NCBI GenBank assembly: GCA_964017155.1
Contig: OZ024867.1
Span: 18,368,089-18,432,088, forward strand
Source of the DNA: Oasisia sp. SBJ-2009
Lineage: Eukaryota > Annelida > Polychaeta > Sabellida > Siboglinidae
Direction of reading: 5' to 3'
DNA: 64,000 nucleotides
Below are positions 27,527-39,470 of the stretch, one piece after another. Position 1 is the first letter of the stretch, and each line of letters begins with the position of its first letter. The notes beneath the pieces are model-generated. The model worked only from the letters and a program-made list of their open reading frames with translations. It made no database searches and was not told where the DNA came from. The position numbers were made by a program, and so were the translations under genes.

Positions 27527-27552
27527 CGATTGTCCATGGGTTTGGACAATCG
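27527..27552. other. Terminal hairpin at the 5' edge of the minus-strand LINE
   Basis: The arms CGATTGTCCA (27527-27536) and TGGACAATCG (27543-27552) are perfect inverted repeats around a 6-base loop, and satellite begins at the next base. This could be part of the LINE 5' end or a fold-back formed at insertion. Confidence 0.75.
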
Positions 27553-28087
27553 TATTCCTTGTTACATCGGCTTAATGTTTTTGTTCATTGTTACATCTGC
27601 TCTATTGGTTTATTCTTTGTTACGTCTGCTAGATACGTTTATTCCTTGTTATATCTGCTATATTTGCTTTATTCCTTGTTACATATATTCTATGCGTCTT
27701 TTTCTTGTTACATCTGGTCTACGCGATTTATTCCTTGTTACATCTGCTCTATGCGTTTATTCCTTGTTACATCTGCTCTATGCTTTTATTCATTGTTACA
27801 TATGCTCTCTGCGCTTTATTCCTTGTTAAATCTGCTCTATGCGTTTGTTCATTGTAACATCTGCTCTATGCGTGTATTCCTTGTTACACCTGTTCAGAGC
27901 TCTTATTCGTTGTAACATCTGTTAAATCCTCATATTCCTTGTTACATCTGCTTTATGCGTTTATTAATTGTTACATCTGCTATTTGAGTTAAATCCTTGT
28001 TATATCTGGTCTATGCGATTTATTCCTTGTCACATCTGCTCTATGAGTGTATTCCTTGTCACAACTGCTCCATGCTTTTATTCCTTG
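27553..28087 (+). repeat. Satellite block
   Basis: This is diverged 29-bp satellite between the LINE insert and the small LINE fragment at 28,088. Monomers ending GGCTTAATG and TAAATCCTC are frequent. Confidence 0.85.
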
Positions 28088-28328
28088 TTACATATGTCCA
28101 TTTATCGAGTGTGTTGGGTCTTCTTGGAGTGCAGCTGCGTTTATCTTAGGCTTAAGAGCTATATACATTATGCTGTCATCAGAAAAGTGTCTAACTGTAG
28201 AAGTAATATTGTCTGGAATGTGGTTAATGTAAAAAAGGAACAGGCAGGGACCAAGTACAGAACCTTGAGGGACTCCTGGTGTTACATGGACTTCAGAGGA
28301 GGCCTCGCCTTCTATTAGTACCTAATAC
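28088..28328 (-). pseudogene. Small LINE fragment homologous to the unit A-E insert
   Basis: This is the high-coordinate 240 bp of the same minus-strand LINE fragment found in units A-E, ending with the same CTAATACCTTTTATATCTCG border. The other side joins satellite at TGTCCATTTATCGAG. It shows that the higher-order unit, or a relative of it, once extended to this side of the 24-27.5 kb LINE. Confidence 0.85.
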
Positions 28329-31300
28329 CTTTTATATCTCGTCTATGCGATTTAGTCCTTGATACACCTGTTATATGCGTTTATTTATTGTTACACATGC
28401 TCTATGCGCTTTATTATTTGCTACGTCTGCTCTATGCGTTTATGCCTTGTTACATCTCCGTTATGCGTTTATTCCTTATTACATCTGGTCTGTGCGATTT
28501 ATTCGTTGTTACACCTTTTCTATGCGTTTATTCCTTGTTATATTTGCTCTATGCGTTTGTTCCGTGTTACACCTGCTCTATGTGTTTATTCTTTGTTACG
28601 TCTGCTAGATACGTTTATTCCTTGTTATTTCTGCGTTATGCCTTTACTCCTTCTAACATCTGCGTTATGCGAATTATTCCTTGTTACATCTCCTCTATGC
28701 ATTTATTCCTTATTACATCTGCTCAAGGCTGTCATTCCTTGCTACATCTGCTCAATGCTCTCGTTCCTTGTTACATATGCCCTCTGCGCTTTATTCCTTG
28801 TAAAATCTGCTCTATGCGTTTGTTCATTGTTACATCTGCCCATTGCGTTTATTCCCTGTTACATCTGCTCTATGCGTGTATTCCTTGTTACACCTGCTCA
28901 GAGCTGTTATTCCTTGTATCATCTGCTAAATCCTCATATTCCTTGTTACTTCTGCTCTATGCGTTTATTCCTTGTTACATCTTATCAATGCTCTTATTCC
29001 TTGTTACATCGGCTTAATGCGTTTGTTCATTGTTACATCTGTTCTATTGGTTTATTCTTTGTTACATCTGCTAGATACGTTTATTCCTTGTTATATCTGC
29101 TATATTCGATTTATTCCTTGTTACACCTACTCTATGCGTCTTTTTCTTGTTATATCTGCTCTATGTGTTTATTCCTTTTTACATATGCTATATGCGTTTA
29201 TTCCTCTTTACAACTGTTCTATGTCTTTATTCCTAGTTACATCTGCTCCATGAGTTTAATCCTTGTTATATCTGGTCTACGCGATTTATTCCTTGTTACA
29301 TCTGCTCTATGCGTTTATTCCTTGTTACATCTGCTCCATGAGTTTAATCTTTGTTATATCTGGTCTATGCGATTTATTCCTTGTTACATCTGCTCTATGC
29401 GTGTATTCCTTGTCACAACTGCTCCATGCGTTTATTCCTTGTTACATATGTTCTATGCGTTTATTCTTTGTTACATTTGCTAGATGTTTTTATTCCTTGT
29501 TACACCTGCTCTATGCGTTTATTCCTTGTTACATATGCGTTATGCGTTTATTCCTTGTTACGTCTGATCTGTGCGATTTATTCGTTGTTGAATCTTTTCT
29601 ATGCGTTTATTCCTTGTTAAATTTGCTCTATACGTTTGTTCCGTGTTGCATCTGTTGTATGTGTTTATTATTTGTTACGTCTGCTAGGTACGTTTATTCC
29701 TTGTTATATCTGCGTTATGCCTTTACTCCTTCTCACATCTGCTTTAAGCGATTTATTCTTTGTTACATCTCCTCTACGCGTTTATTCCTTGTTACATCTG
29801 TCTATACGCTTTATTCTTTGATACATCTACTCTACGCGTTTATTCCTTGATACATGTGCTCTATGCGTTTATTCCTTGTTACATTTGTTATATGCGTGTA
29901 TTCCTTGTTTTATCTACTCTATGGGTTTACTCCTTGTTACATTTCCTCAATGCTTTTATTCATATTTCACATACTGTATGCGTTTATTCGTTGTTACATC
30001 TGCTCTATGCGTTTATTTCTTGTTACATCTGCTATATGCGTTTGTTCCTTTTTACATCTACTCTATGCGTCTTTTTCTTGTTACATCTGCTCTATGCGTT
30101 TATTCCTCTTTACATCTGCTCTATGCCTTTATTCCTTGTTACATCTGCTATATGCGTTTATTCCTTGTTACATCTGCTCTATGCTTTGATTCCTTGTTAT
30201 GCCTGCTCTATGCGTTTTATTCCTTGTTATATCTGCTCTATGGGTTGTATTCCCTGTTAAATCTGCTCTGTGCGTTTTTGTTCCTTGTTATATCTCTTCT
30301 ATGCGTTTATTTCTTGTTACATCTGCTAAATGAACTGATTCCTTGTTACATCGGCTTAATGCTCTTATTTCTTGTTACATATGCTCTATGAGCTTTATTA
30401 CGTGCTATATCTGCTCTATGCGTTTATTCCTTGTTACCTCTGCTCAATGCGTTTATTCCTTGTTACATCTGCTTTATGCTTTTATTCCTTTTTGCATCTC
30501 GTATATGCGATTTATTCCTTGATACATATGTTATATGCGTTTATTCCTTGTTACATCTGCTATATGCGTTTATTCCTTGTTACATTTGCTCAATGCGTTT
30601 ATTCCTTGTTACATCTGCGTTATGCCGTTACTCCTTGTTACATCTGGTCTGTGCGATTTATTCCTTGTTAAATCTGCCCTATGCGTTTATTCCTTGTTAC
30701 CTATTCCTTGTAACATCTGCTAAATCCTCTTATTCCTTGTTACATCTGCTTGACGAGTATATTCCTTGTTACATCTGCTCTATGAGTTTATTTATTTTTA
30801 CATCTGGTCTATGCGATCTATTTCTTGTTACACCTGATGTATGCGTGTATTCCTTGTTACATCTGGTCAATGCTCTTATTCCTTGTTACTTGGGCTTAAT
30901 GCGTTGATTCATTATTACATATGCTCTATGCCCTTTATTACTTGCTACATCTGCTCTATGCGTTTATTCCATGTAACATCTGTTCTATGCGTTCATTCCT
31001 TGTTACAACTGCTCTATGCGTTTATTCCTTGTTACGTATTTTCTATACGTTTATTATTTGTTACATTTGTAGATGTGTTTATTCCTTGTTACACCTGCTC
31101 ATTCCTCTCTTTCCTTGTTACATCTGTTCTATGCGTTTATTCCTTGTTATATCTGCTCAGGGCCCTTCTTCCTTGTTAAATTTTCTCAATCCTCTTATTC
31201 CTTGTTACATCTTCTCTATGCGTTTATTCCTTGTTACATGTGCTTTGTACGCTTTATTCCTTGAAACATCTACTCTACGCGTTTATTCCTTGATACATGT

Positions 31301-31451
31301 GCTCTAAGCGTGTATCCTGTTAAATATGCAATATACGTTTATTCCTTGTTACATGTCCTCAATGCTCTTATTCCTTATTACACCTGCTGTATGCATTTAT
31401 TCTTTGTTACACCTGCTCTATGCGTTTATTCCTTGTTACATCTGCTTCATG
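28329..31451 (+). repeat. Satellite block
   Basis: This is about 3.1 kb of diverged satellite without inserts. The segment around 29,570-30,090 resembles positions about 3,310-3,830 of unit A: the same order of variant monomers, including CTACTCTATGGGTTTACTCC and the CATATTTCACATACTGTATGCG stretch. It is therefore a diverged relative of the higher-order unit. Confidence 0.85.
31438..31451 (+). repeat. Target-site duplication, left copy
   Basis: ACATCTGCTTCATG precedes the internally deleted RTE element and recurs exactly at 31973-31986. The CTTCATG variant differs from the usual CTCTATG, so the match is not explained by satellite periodicity alone. Confidence 0.85.
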
Positions 31452-31972
31452 TATGCTGGGATTGCAGTACCTCAGGTATTGCAATACCTCAGGGAGTTTG
31501 ACGCCCCTGCCATGCAGAGTTGTAAACCACTGCCTTGTGGTATAGGTTCTTGTCAGAACCGAAGGCTAAGGGAGCAAACCCTAAACAGAAAACCATGTCA
31601 CTGTGGCAGCATCAAGGGCGGTTGGTGTATGGAACTCCCAACATCTCTAGACCAGCCACTGCAGGGACAAATAGTTTGCGCCTGTCTTGACATGTTCTTG
31701 CCGGTGTGAGACCTCTATTTGTTCCCCGAGAGAGTGTCGCTAGTAACTTGCAAAAGCCAGCGGTACTTCAAAAGTTTTTGCTAGCAGCTTCCATGAAATG
31801 TACAACTGCACGAAACATGATACCGGATCGGCCGTCGCCCGGGTTACCAAGGACCGCGCTGCTCGACCTCATCACTCCTGGACATCACTCTCACGGCAGA
31901 GAGACAAATGGAGAGCAAGAGTCAAGTGATGGAAGCAGTCTTTGTCGCTTCGCGACCGACAGCATGATGATG
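31452..31972 (+). mobile_element. Internally deleted RTE-like element (521 bp) with target-site duplication
   Basis: The left part (31,452 to about 31,873) matches the 5' leader of the RTE fragments in units A-E, from the GTATTGCAA...CTCAGGGAG stretch to the CTCGACCTCATC stretch. It then jumps to the extreme 3' end of the element (CCTGGACATCACTCTCAC through GTCGCTTCGCGACCGACAGC) and finishes in (ATG)3. No endonuclease or RT remains. A 14-bp direct duplication flanks it. The exact insertion hallmarks suggest that the deleted form itself was retrotransposed as a non-autonomous element using RTE machinery. Confidence 0.85.
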
Positions 31973-31986
31973 ACATCTGCTTCATG
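31973..31986 (+). repeat. Target-site duplication, right copy
   Basis: ACATCTGCTTCATG directly follows the (ATG)3 tail and is identical to 31438-31451. Confidence 0.85.
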
Positions 31987-33036
31987 CGTTTATTCCTTTT
32001 TACATCTCGTCTAGGCGATTTATTCCTTGTTACATATGTTACATGCGTTTATTCATTGTTACATCTGCTATATGCGTTTACTCCTTGTTACATTTGGTTA
32101 ATGCGTTTCTTCCTTGCGTTATGCGTTTACTCCTTGTTACATCTGTTCTGTGCGATTTGTTCCTTGTTAAATCTGCCCTATGCGTTTGTTCCTTGTTCTA
32201 TTGGTTGATTCTTTGTTACGTCTGCTAGATACATTTATTCCTTGTTATACCTGCTATATGCGCTTTATTCCTTTTTACATTTTACTCATTGTTACATCTG
32301 CTCTATGCGTTTTATTCCTTGTTATATCTGCTCCTTGCGTTTTTATTCCTTGTTACATCTGTTCTATGCGTTAATTTCTTGTTACATCTGCTCAATGCTC
32401 TTATTCATTGTTACATCGGCTTAATGCTCTTATTCCTTGTTAGACATGCTCTATGCGCTTTATTGCTTGCTATATCTGCTCTACGAGTTTATTCCTTTTT
32501 ACCTCTGCTCAATGCCTTTATTCCTTGTTATATCTGCTTTATGCGTTTATTCCTTTTTGCATCTCGTCTATGCTATTTATACCTTAATACATCTGTTATA
32601 TGCGTTTATTCCTTGTTACATCTGTTATATGCGTTTATTCTTTGTTACATTTGCTCCATGCGTTTATTCCTTGTTACGTCTGCGTTATATCTTTACTCCT
32701 TGTTACACCTGCTCAGAGCTCTTATTCCTTGTAACATCTGCTAAATCCTCTTATTCTTTGTTACATCTACTTGATGAGTTTCTTCCTTGTTATAACTGCT
32801 CTATGAGTTTAATCCTTGTTACATCTAGTCTATGCGATTTATTCCTTGTTTCATCTGCTCAATGCTCTTATTCCTGGTTACCTGGGCTTAATGCGTGTGT
32901 TCATTGTTACATATGCTCTATGCGCTTTATTACTTGCTAAATCTGCTCTATGCGTTTATTCCACGTTACATCTGTTCGATGCGTTTATTCCTTGTTAAAA
33001 CTGCTCTATGCGTTCATTCTTTGTTACATATGTTCT
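31987..33036 (+). repeat. Satellite block
   Basis: This is about 1 kb of diverged 29-bp satellite between two RTE insertions. Its monomer order resembles 38,480-39,060 (for example TTCCTTGCGTTATGC). Confidence 0.85.
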
Positions 33037-35616
33037 ATGCGAGGATAGGAAGAGACAGTGACAAGTGGCCGTTGGTCATGGGCAAACATGGGATTGGGAA
33101 ATGCAACTCCAATGGCGGGCTTCTACTGGCTCTGTGCTCTGAGTTCGGACTGATAGTGACGAACACCATATTCAAGCAGAAGGATGAACGCAAGACCACC
33201 TGGATGCATCCTCGTTCCAGACACTGGCATATGATCGACTTCATCATCACGAGGTGCCAGGATAAGATGGACATCCACAGTACCCGAGCCATGCATGGCG
33301 CAAACTGTTCGACCGATCACCAGATGCTGAGGTCAAAAGTGGATTTCAGAATACGACCAAAGCACAGCAGGCAAGGAACAAGTAAGCCGACCAAGCTCAA
33401 CACAGCAAAACTAAGTACCACCAGCCATAGGGAGAGTTTTGAGCAGGAGATGGACAGTTCTCTCGCCCAATGGGAGGAGAAGGAAAACTCAACACCAGAC
33501 GAGAAATGGGCAGCTCTGCAACAGGTCGTGTACAACACAGCCAAGACATATCTTGGCAACCCAGACAGAAAACACCAGGACTGGTTCGCCACAACGACCA
33601 GGAGCTACAAACTCTTATGAGCAGAAGAGACCAAGCCCACCAGAGAGTGTTGCAAACCAGGAGCACTAGATCCTCCACTGCAGCATATAAAGACGCCTGC
33701 AGACTGCTACAAAAACACACCCGTGCACTGAAGTCAGACTGGTGGAAAAGGAAGGCAGTGGAGCTGCAGAGAGCTGCTGACAGTAACAACATGAAGGGCT
33801 TCTACAATGGACTGAAGGAAGTGTGTGGACCCAAAAAGAAGGGACCTGTTCAACTGAAATCAGCAGATGGAATGGAGACCTTCTCTGACAGCAAGACAGT
33901 TGTGGCAAGATGGTGTGAACACTTCCAGAAGCTACTCAACGTCCATGGAGACATAGATCACGAAGCTTTGGACAACATCCCGCAGCGCATTATCAAGACA
34001 AGCCTATATGAGATTCCAACTATGGATGAGATGGCTAAAGCAATCGCCAGCCTGAAATATGGCAAAGCACCTGGAGGAGATGGAATTCCTGCAGAAGTAT
34101 GGAAGCACGGAGGAGACAATCTGTTCAGCAGACTGCACCAACTAATCACCAATGCCTGGGAGGTGGGTTCTGTACCACAAGCATGGAAGGTTGCCAGCAT
34201 TGTAACCATCTACAAGAAAGGTGGTCGAACAGACTGTGGGAACTATAGAGAAATCTCTCTTCTTTCCATAGCAGGCAAGATCTTCGCCAGGATCCTACTC
34301 AACAGACTATCTACCCACATAACACCAGAGGTAGTTCCAGAGACTCAATGTGGCTTCAGAGGTAACCGGAGCACCGTGGATATGATATTTTGTCTTCGAC
34401 AACTACAAGAAAAGTGCATTGAGCAGGACCGACCACTCTACATGGTATTTGTCGACTTCAGTAAGGCGTTCGATACAGTTGGGAGGACCGGGCTATGGCA
34501 GCTACTGAGGAAGTATGGATGCCCAGAGAAGTTCACAACAATCATCGAGGCACTACATACCGGAATGATGGCGAATGTTAGTGTTGGAGGGGAAGACTCG
34601 GAATCGTTCAGTGTCACAAATGGGGTCAAGCAAGGATGTGTTCTGGCCCCCACGTTGTTCTCCATCTTCCTATCAGCAATGCTCGATGATGCTTTCCGAG
34701 ACATGGGGGATGGCATCTACATACAGTCCAGACAAAGCGCTGACCTATTCAACGTCGCACACTTCAGAGCGAAGACCAAGACTACTGGGATACTGATGAG
34801 AGAGCTGCTATTCGCAGATGACAGTGCACTGGTTGCACACTCTGCTTAAAAGATGCATAATATAGTGGATGCTTTCTCCAATGCATCAAATAAGTTTGGC
34901 CTGAAGATTAACATCAAGAAGACCGAGGTGCTGTACCAACCCAACTCTACAAGAACCCGAGAGGATCATCATGGTTGATGGAAACAAGTTGAACTCTGTT
35001 CTGGAATTCACCTACCTCGGAAGCACTATATCAAGTGATGGATGCATTGACGATGAAATACAGAGAAGGATGGCCAAGGCTAGTGCATCTTTCGGCCGAC
35101 TACGCCAGAGACTCTGGAACAACCACCATGTGTCCATGCGGGTTAAAGGCAAGATATACCGTGCAATCGTGCTGTCCACCCTCCTATACGGAGCCTAGGC
35201 CTGGACAGTGTACAGACGACAGGTGAAAAAGCTGCATGCCTTCATGATGCGACATCTGCGATCGATCATGAGGATAACCTGGTTGGACAAATTGACAAAC
35301 AAGGAAATACTCGAACGGACAGGGCTGCCATATATGGAAGATCTTCTGATCAGAAAGAATCTCCGGTGGACTGGACTCCGGAGGATGTCACCAGACAGGC
35401 TACCAAAGCAGGTTCTCTACTACCAACTGTCTTCTGGTCAGAGAAAGAGAGGGCACCCTCGTCTCCGGTTCAAGGATACCATCAAGAGAAACCTGAAGCT
35501 GAGAGACACAAAGATCGACTCCTGGACATCACTCTCACAGCAGAGAGATAAATGGAGAGCAACAGTCAAGTGATGGAAGCAGTCTTTGTCGCTTCGCGAC
35601 CGACAGCATGATGATG
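33037..35616 (+). mobile_element. RTE-like LINE, 5'-truncated, decayed
   Basis: This is the longest RTE-like copy. It starts within the endonuclease (ARIGRDSDKWPLVMG) and runs to the 3' end, GTCGCTTCGCGACCGACAGC followed by (ATG)3. The 5' border shares ATGCG between satellite and element. It overlaps the 5' fragments of units A-E by about 130 bp, so together they outline most of the family. The short 3' UTR and the trinucleotide tail are typical of RTE-type elements. Confidence 0.88.
33041..35573 (+). pseudogene. RTE-like endonuclease/reverse transcriptase, broken
   Basis: The endonuclease C-terminus (33041-33604) has TWMHPRSRHWHMIDFI and STDHQMLRSKV (the SDH-equivalent motif). A one-base frame break near 33,585 leads into the linker and RT (to 34849). 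The RT shows KAPGGDGIPAEVW, GCGNYRE-like DCGNYREISLL, QCGFRGNRSTVDMI, MVFVDFSKAFDTV, NGVKQGCVLAPTLFSIFL and LLFADDSALVAH. Further lesions are a stop (GAA to TAA) near 34,848, a 2-base loss near 34,968, a TAG near 35,197 and a small deletion near 35,378. The C-terminal domain keeps YLGSTISSDG and RHLRSIMRITW. It is clearly a dead copy. Confidence 0.88.
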
Positions 35617-38600
35617 CGTTTACTCCTTGTTACATCTTCTCAGTGCTCTTATTCCTTGTACCAGCTGCTAAATCCTCTTATTCCTTGTTACATCTGCTCT
35701 ATGCGCTTTATTACTTGCTACATCTGCTCTAATCGTTTATTCTTTGAAACGTCTGCTCTATGCGTTTTTTCCTTGTTACATAACCTTTATGCGTTTATTC
35801 CTTTTTGTATCTCTTCTACGCGATTTATTCCTTGATACATATGTTATATTCGTTTATTTATTGCTACATATGCTCTATGCGAGTTATTACTAGCTACATC
35901 TGCTCTATGCGTTTATTCCTTGTTACATCTGCGTAATGCGTTTACTCCTTGTTACGTCTGGTCTGTGCGATTTGTTCCTCGTTACATCTATTCTATGCGT
36001 TTATTCCTTGTTACATCAGCTTTATGCATTTATTCCTTTTTATATCTCGTCTATGCGATTTATTCCTTGATACATCTGTTATATGCGTTTTTTATTGTTA
36101 CATATGCTGTATGCGCTTTTTTACTTGCTACATCTGCTCTATGCGTTTATTCCTTGTTACATCTGCGTTATGCGTTTATTCCTTGTTACGTCTGGTCTGT
36201 GCGATTTATTCGTTGTTACATCTTTTCTATGCGTTTATTCCTTGTTAAATTTGTTCTATGCTTTTGTACCGTGTTGCATCTGCTGTATGTGTTTATTCTT
36301 TGTTACGTCTGCTAGGTACGCTTATTCCTTGTTATATCTGCGTTATGCCTTTACTCCTTCTCACATCTGCATTATGCGATTTATTCTTTGTTACATCTAC
36401 TCTACGCGTTTACTCCTTGATACATGTGCTCTATGTGTGTATTCCTTGTTACATATGTTATATGATTGTATTCCTTGTTTTATCTACTCTATGGGTTTAT
36501 TCCTTGTTACATTTCCTAAATGCTCTTATTCCATATTACACATACTGTACGCGTTGATTCGTTGTTACATCTGCTATATGCGTTTGTTCCTTTTTACATC
36601 TCGTCTATGCGATGTATTCCTTATTACATCTGTTAGATGCGTGTATTACTTGTTTCATCTACTCTATGCGCTTTATTCCTTGTTACATCTACTCTATGCG
36701 TCTTTTTCTTGTTACATCTGCTCGATGTGTTTATTACTTGTTACATCTGCTCTATGCGTGTATTCCTTGTTACATCTGCTCTATGCTTTTATTCCTTGTT
36801 ATATCTGCTCTATGCGTTTTATTCCTTGTTATATTTGTTCTATGTGTTGTAATCCCTATTAAATCTGCTCTATGCGTTTTTATTCCTTGTTACATCTCTT
36901 CTATGCGTTTATTTCTTGTTACATCTGCTAAATTAACTGATTCCTTGTTACATCGGATTAATGCTCTTATTTCTTGTTACGTATGCTCTATGAGCTTTAT
37001 TACTTGCTATGTCTGCTCTATGCGTTTATTTCTTGTTACCTCTGCTCAATGCGTTTATTCCTTGTTACATCTGCTTTATGCGTTTATTCCTTTTTGCATC
37101 TCGTATATGCGCTTTATTCCTTGATACATCTATTGTATGCGTTTATTCCTTGTTACATCTGCTATATGCGTTTATTCTTTGTTACATTTACTCTATGCGT
37201 TTATTCCTTGTTACATCTGCGTTATGCCATTACTCCTTGTTTCATCTGGTCTGTGCGATTTATTCGTTGTTACATCTTCTCTATACGTTTATTCCTTGTT
37301 AAATTTGCTCTAAGCGTTTGTTCCTTGTTACATCTGCTCTATGCGTTTATTCTTTGTTACGTCTGCTAGATACGTTTATTCCTTGTTATATCTGCGTTAT
37401 GCCTTTACTCCTTGTTAAATCTGCTCTCTGCGCTTCATTCCTTGTTAAATCTGCTCTTTGCGTGTGATCCTTGTTACATCTGCCTATGCGTTTTTTCCTT
37501 CTTACACCTGTTCAATGCTCTTATTCCTTGTTACATCTGCTCAATGCTCTCCTTCCTTGTTACATATGCTCTCTGCGCTTTATCCATTGTTAAATCTGCT
37601 CTGTGCTTTTGTTCTTCGTTACATCTGCCCTATGCGTTTATGCCTTGTTACATCTGTTCTATGAGTGTATTCCTTGTTACACCTGCTCAGGGCTCTTATT
37701 CCTTGTAACATCTGCTAAATCCTTTTATTCCTTGTTACATCTGCTTGATGGGTATATTCCTTGGTACATCTGCTCTATGAGTTTAATTATTTTTACATCT
37801 GTTCTATGCGATATATTCCTTGTTACATCTGCTCAATGCTCTTATTCCTTGTTACTTGGGCTTAATGCGTTGATTCATTGTTACATATGCTCTATGCCCT
37901 TTATTACTTGCTACATCTGCTCTATGCGTTTATTCCATGTTACATCTGTTCTACGCGTTCATTCCTTGTTACTACTGCTATATGCGTTTATTCCTTGTTA
38001 CATATTTTCTAAACGTTTATTCTTTGTTACATTTGTAGATGTGTTTATTCCTTGTTACACCTGCTCCATCCTCTCTTTCCTTGTTACATGTGTTCTATGC
38101 GTTTGTTCCTTGTTATATCTGCTCAGTGCTCTTCTTCCTTGTTAAATTGTCTCAATCCTCTTATTCCTTGTTACATCTTCTCTATGCGTTTATTCCTTGT
38201 TACATGTGCTCTATAAGCTTTATTCCTTGAAACATCTACTCTACGCGTTTATTCCTTGATACATGTACTCTATGCGTGTATTCTTTGTTACATCTGCAAT
38301 ATACGTTTATTCCTTGTTACACCTGCTCAATCCTCTCTTTCCTTGTTACATTTCCTCAATGCTCTTATTGCTTATTACACCTGCTTTATGCATTTATTCT
38401 TTGTTACACCTGCTCTATGCGTTTTTTCCTTGTTACATCTGCTTTGTGCGTTTATTGCTTTTTATATCTCGTCTAGGCGATTTATTCCTTGTTACATATG
38501 TTGCATGCGTTTTTTCATTGTTACATCTGCTATATGCGTTTATTCCTTGTTACATTTGCTTAATGCCTTTCTTCCTTGCGTTATGCTTTTACTCCTTGTT

Positions 38601-39470
38601 ACATCTGGTCTGTGCGATTCGTTCCTTGTTAAATCCGCTCTATGCGTTTGTTCCTTGTTACATCTGCTCTATTGGTTTATTCTTTGTTATGTCTGCTAGA
38701 TACGTTTATTCCTTGTTATACCTGCTATATGCGCTTTATTCCTTGTTAAATCTGCTCTATGCGTTTATTCCTTGTTACATCTGTTCTATGCGTTAATTTC
38801 TTGTTACATCTGCTCAATGCTCTTATTCATTGTTACATCGGCTTAATGCTCTTGTTCCTTGTTGCATATTCTCTATGCGCTTTATTGCTTGCTATATCTG
38901 CTCTACGCGTTTATTCCTTGTTACCTCTGCTCAATGCCTTTATTCCTTGTTATATCTGCTTTATGCGTTTATTCCTTTTTGCATCTCGTCTACGCGATTT
39001 ATTCCTTGATACCTCTGTTATATGCGTTTATTCCTTGTTTTATCTGTTATATGCGTGCTGTGCGTGTATTCCTTGTTACAACTGCTCCATGCATTTATTC
39101 CTTGTTACGTATGTTCTATGCGTTTATTCTTTGTAACATTTGCTTGATGTTTTTGTTCCTAGTTACACCTCAATCCTCTCAATCCTTGTTACATCTATTC
39201 TATGCGTTTATTCCTTGTTACATCTGCTCAGTGGTCTTATTCCTTGTAACATGTGCTTAATCCTCTTATTCCATGTTACATCTGCTCTATTCGTGTTTCT
39301 TTGTTTCTTCAGTTCTATGCGTTTATTCATTGTTACAGTTACTCAATGCTCCTATTCCTTGTTACATTTGCTCATTCCACTTATTCCTTTTTACATCTTC
39401 CCAATGCCTTTATTCCTTCCTATACGCTTTATTGTTTGAAATATCTACTCTACGCGTTTATTCCTTGATT
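35617..39470 (+). repeat. Satellite block
   Basis: This is about 3.9 kb of satellite. The first 120 bp match the end of the second satellite block of the higher-order unit (CTCAGTGCTCTTATTCC, then TACCAGCTGCTAAATCC). At 36,160-36,560 the marker stretch with CTACTCTATGGGTTTATTCC recurs. No inserts or genes are seen. Confidence 0.88.

Larger units (their letters stand above)
23968..27552 (-). mobile_element. Nearly complete CR1/L2-group LINE, decayed
   Basis: This is an AT-rich non-satellite insert of about 3.6 kb whose minus strand reads endonuclease then reverse transcriptase, ending in an AT-rich 3' UTR near 23,968-24,305. The high-coordinate end carries a perfect 10-bp hairpin (27527-27552) right at the border with satellite. 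No ORF1 is visible in the about 200 bp upstream of the endonuclease, so the element is either 5'-truncated or a one-ORF type. Base composition is clearly unlike the satellite. No target-site duplication could be recognised. Confidence 0.85.

Noticed and set aside
23968..27552. Target-site duplication of the minus-strand LINE
   Set aside because: The flanks are satellite, and I could not find a matching duplication that distinguishes real target duplication from monomer periodicity.
33035..33792. Minus-strand open frames of 85-131 codons
   Set aside because: They are antisense shadows of the RTE endonuclease/RT, with no motifs of their own.
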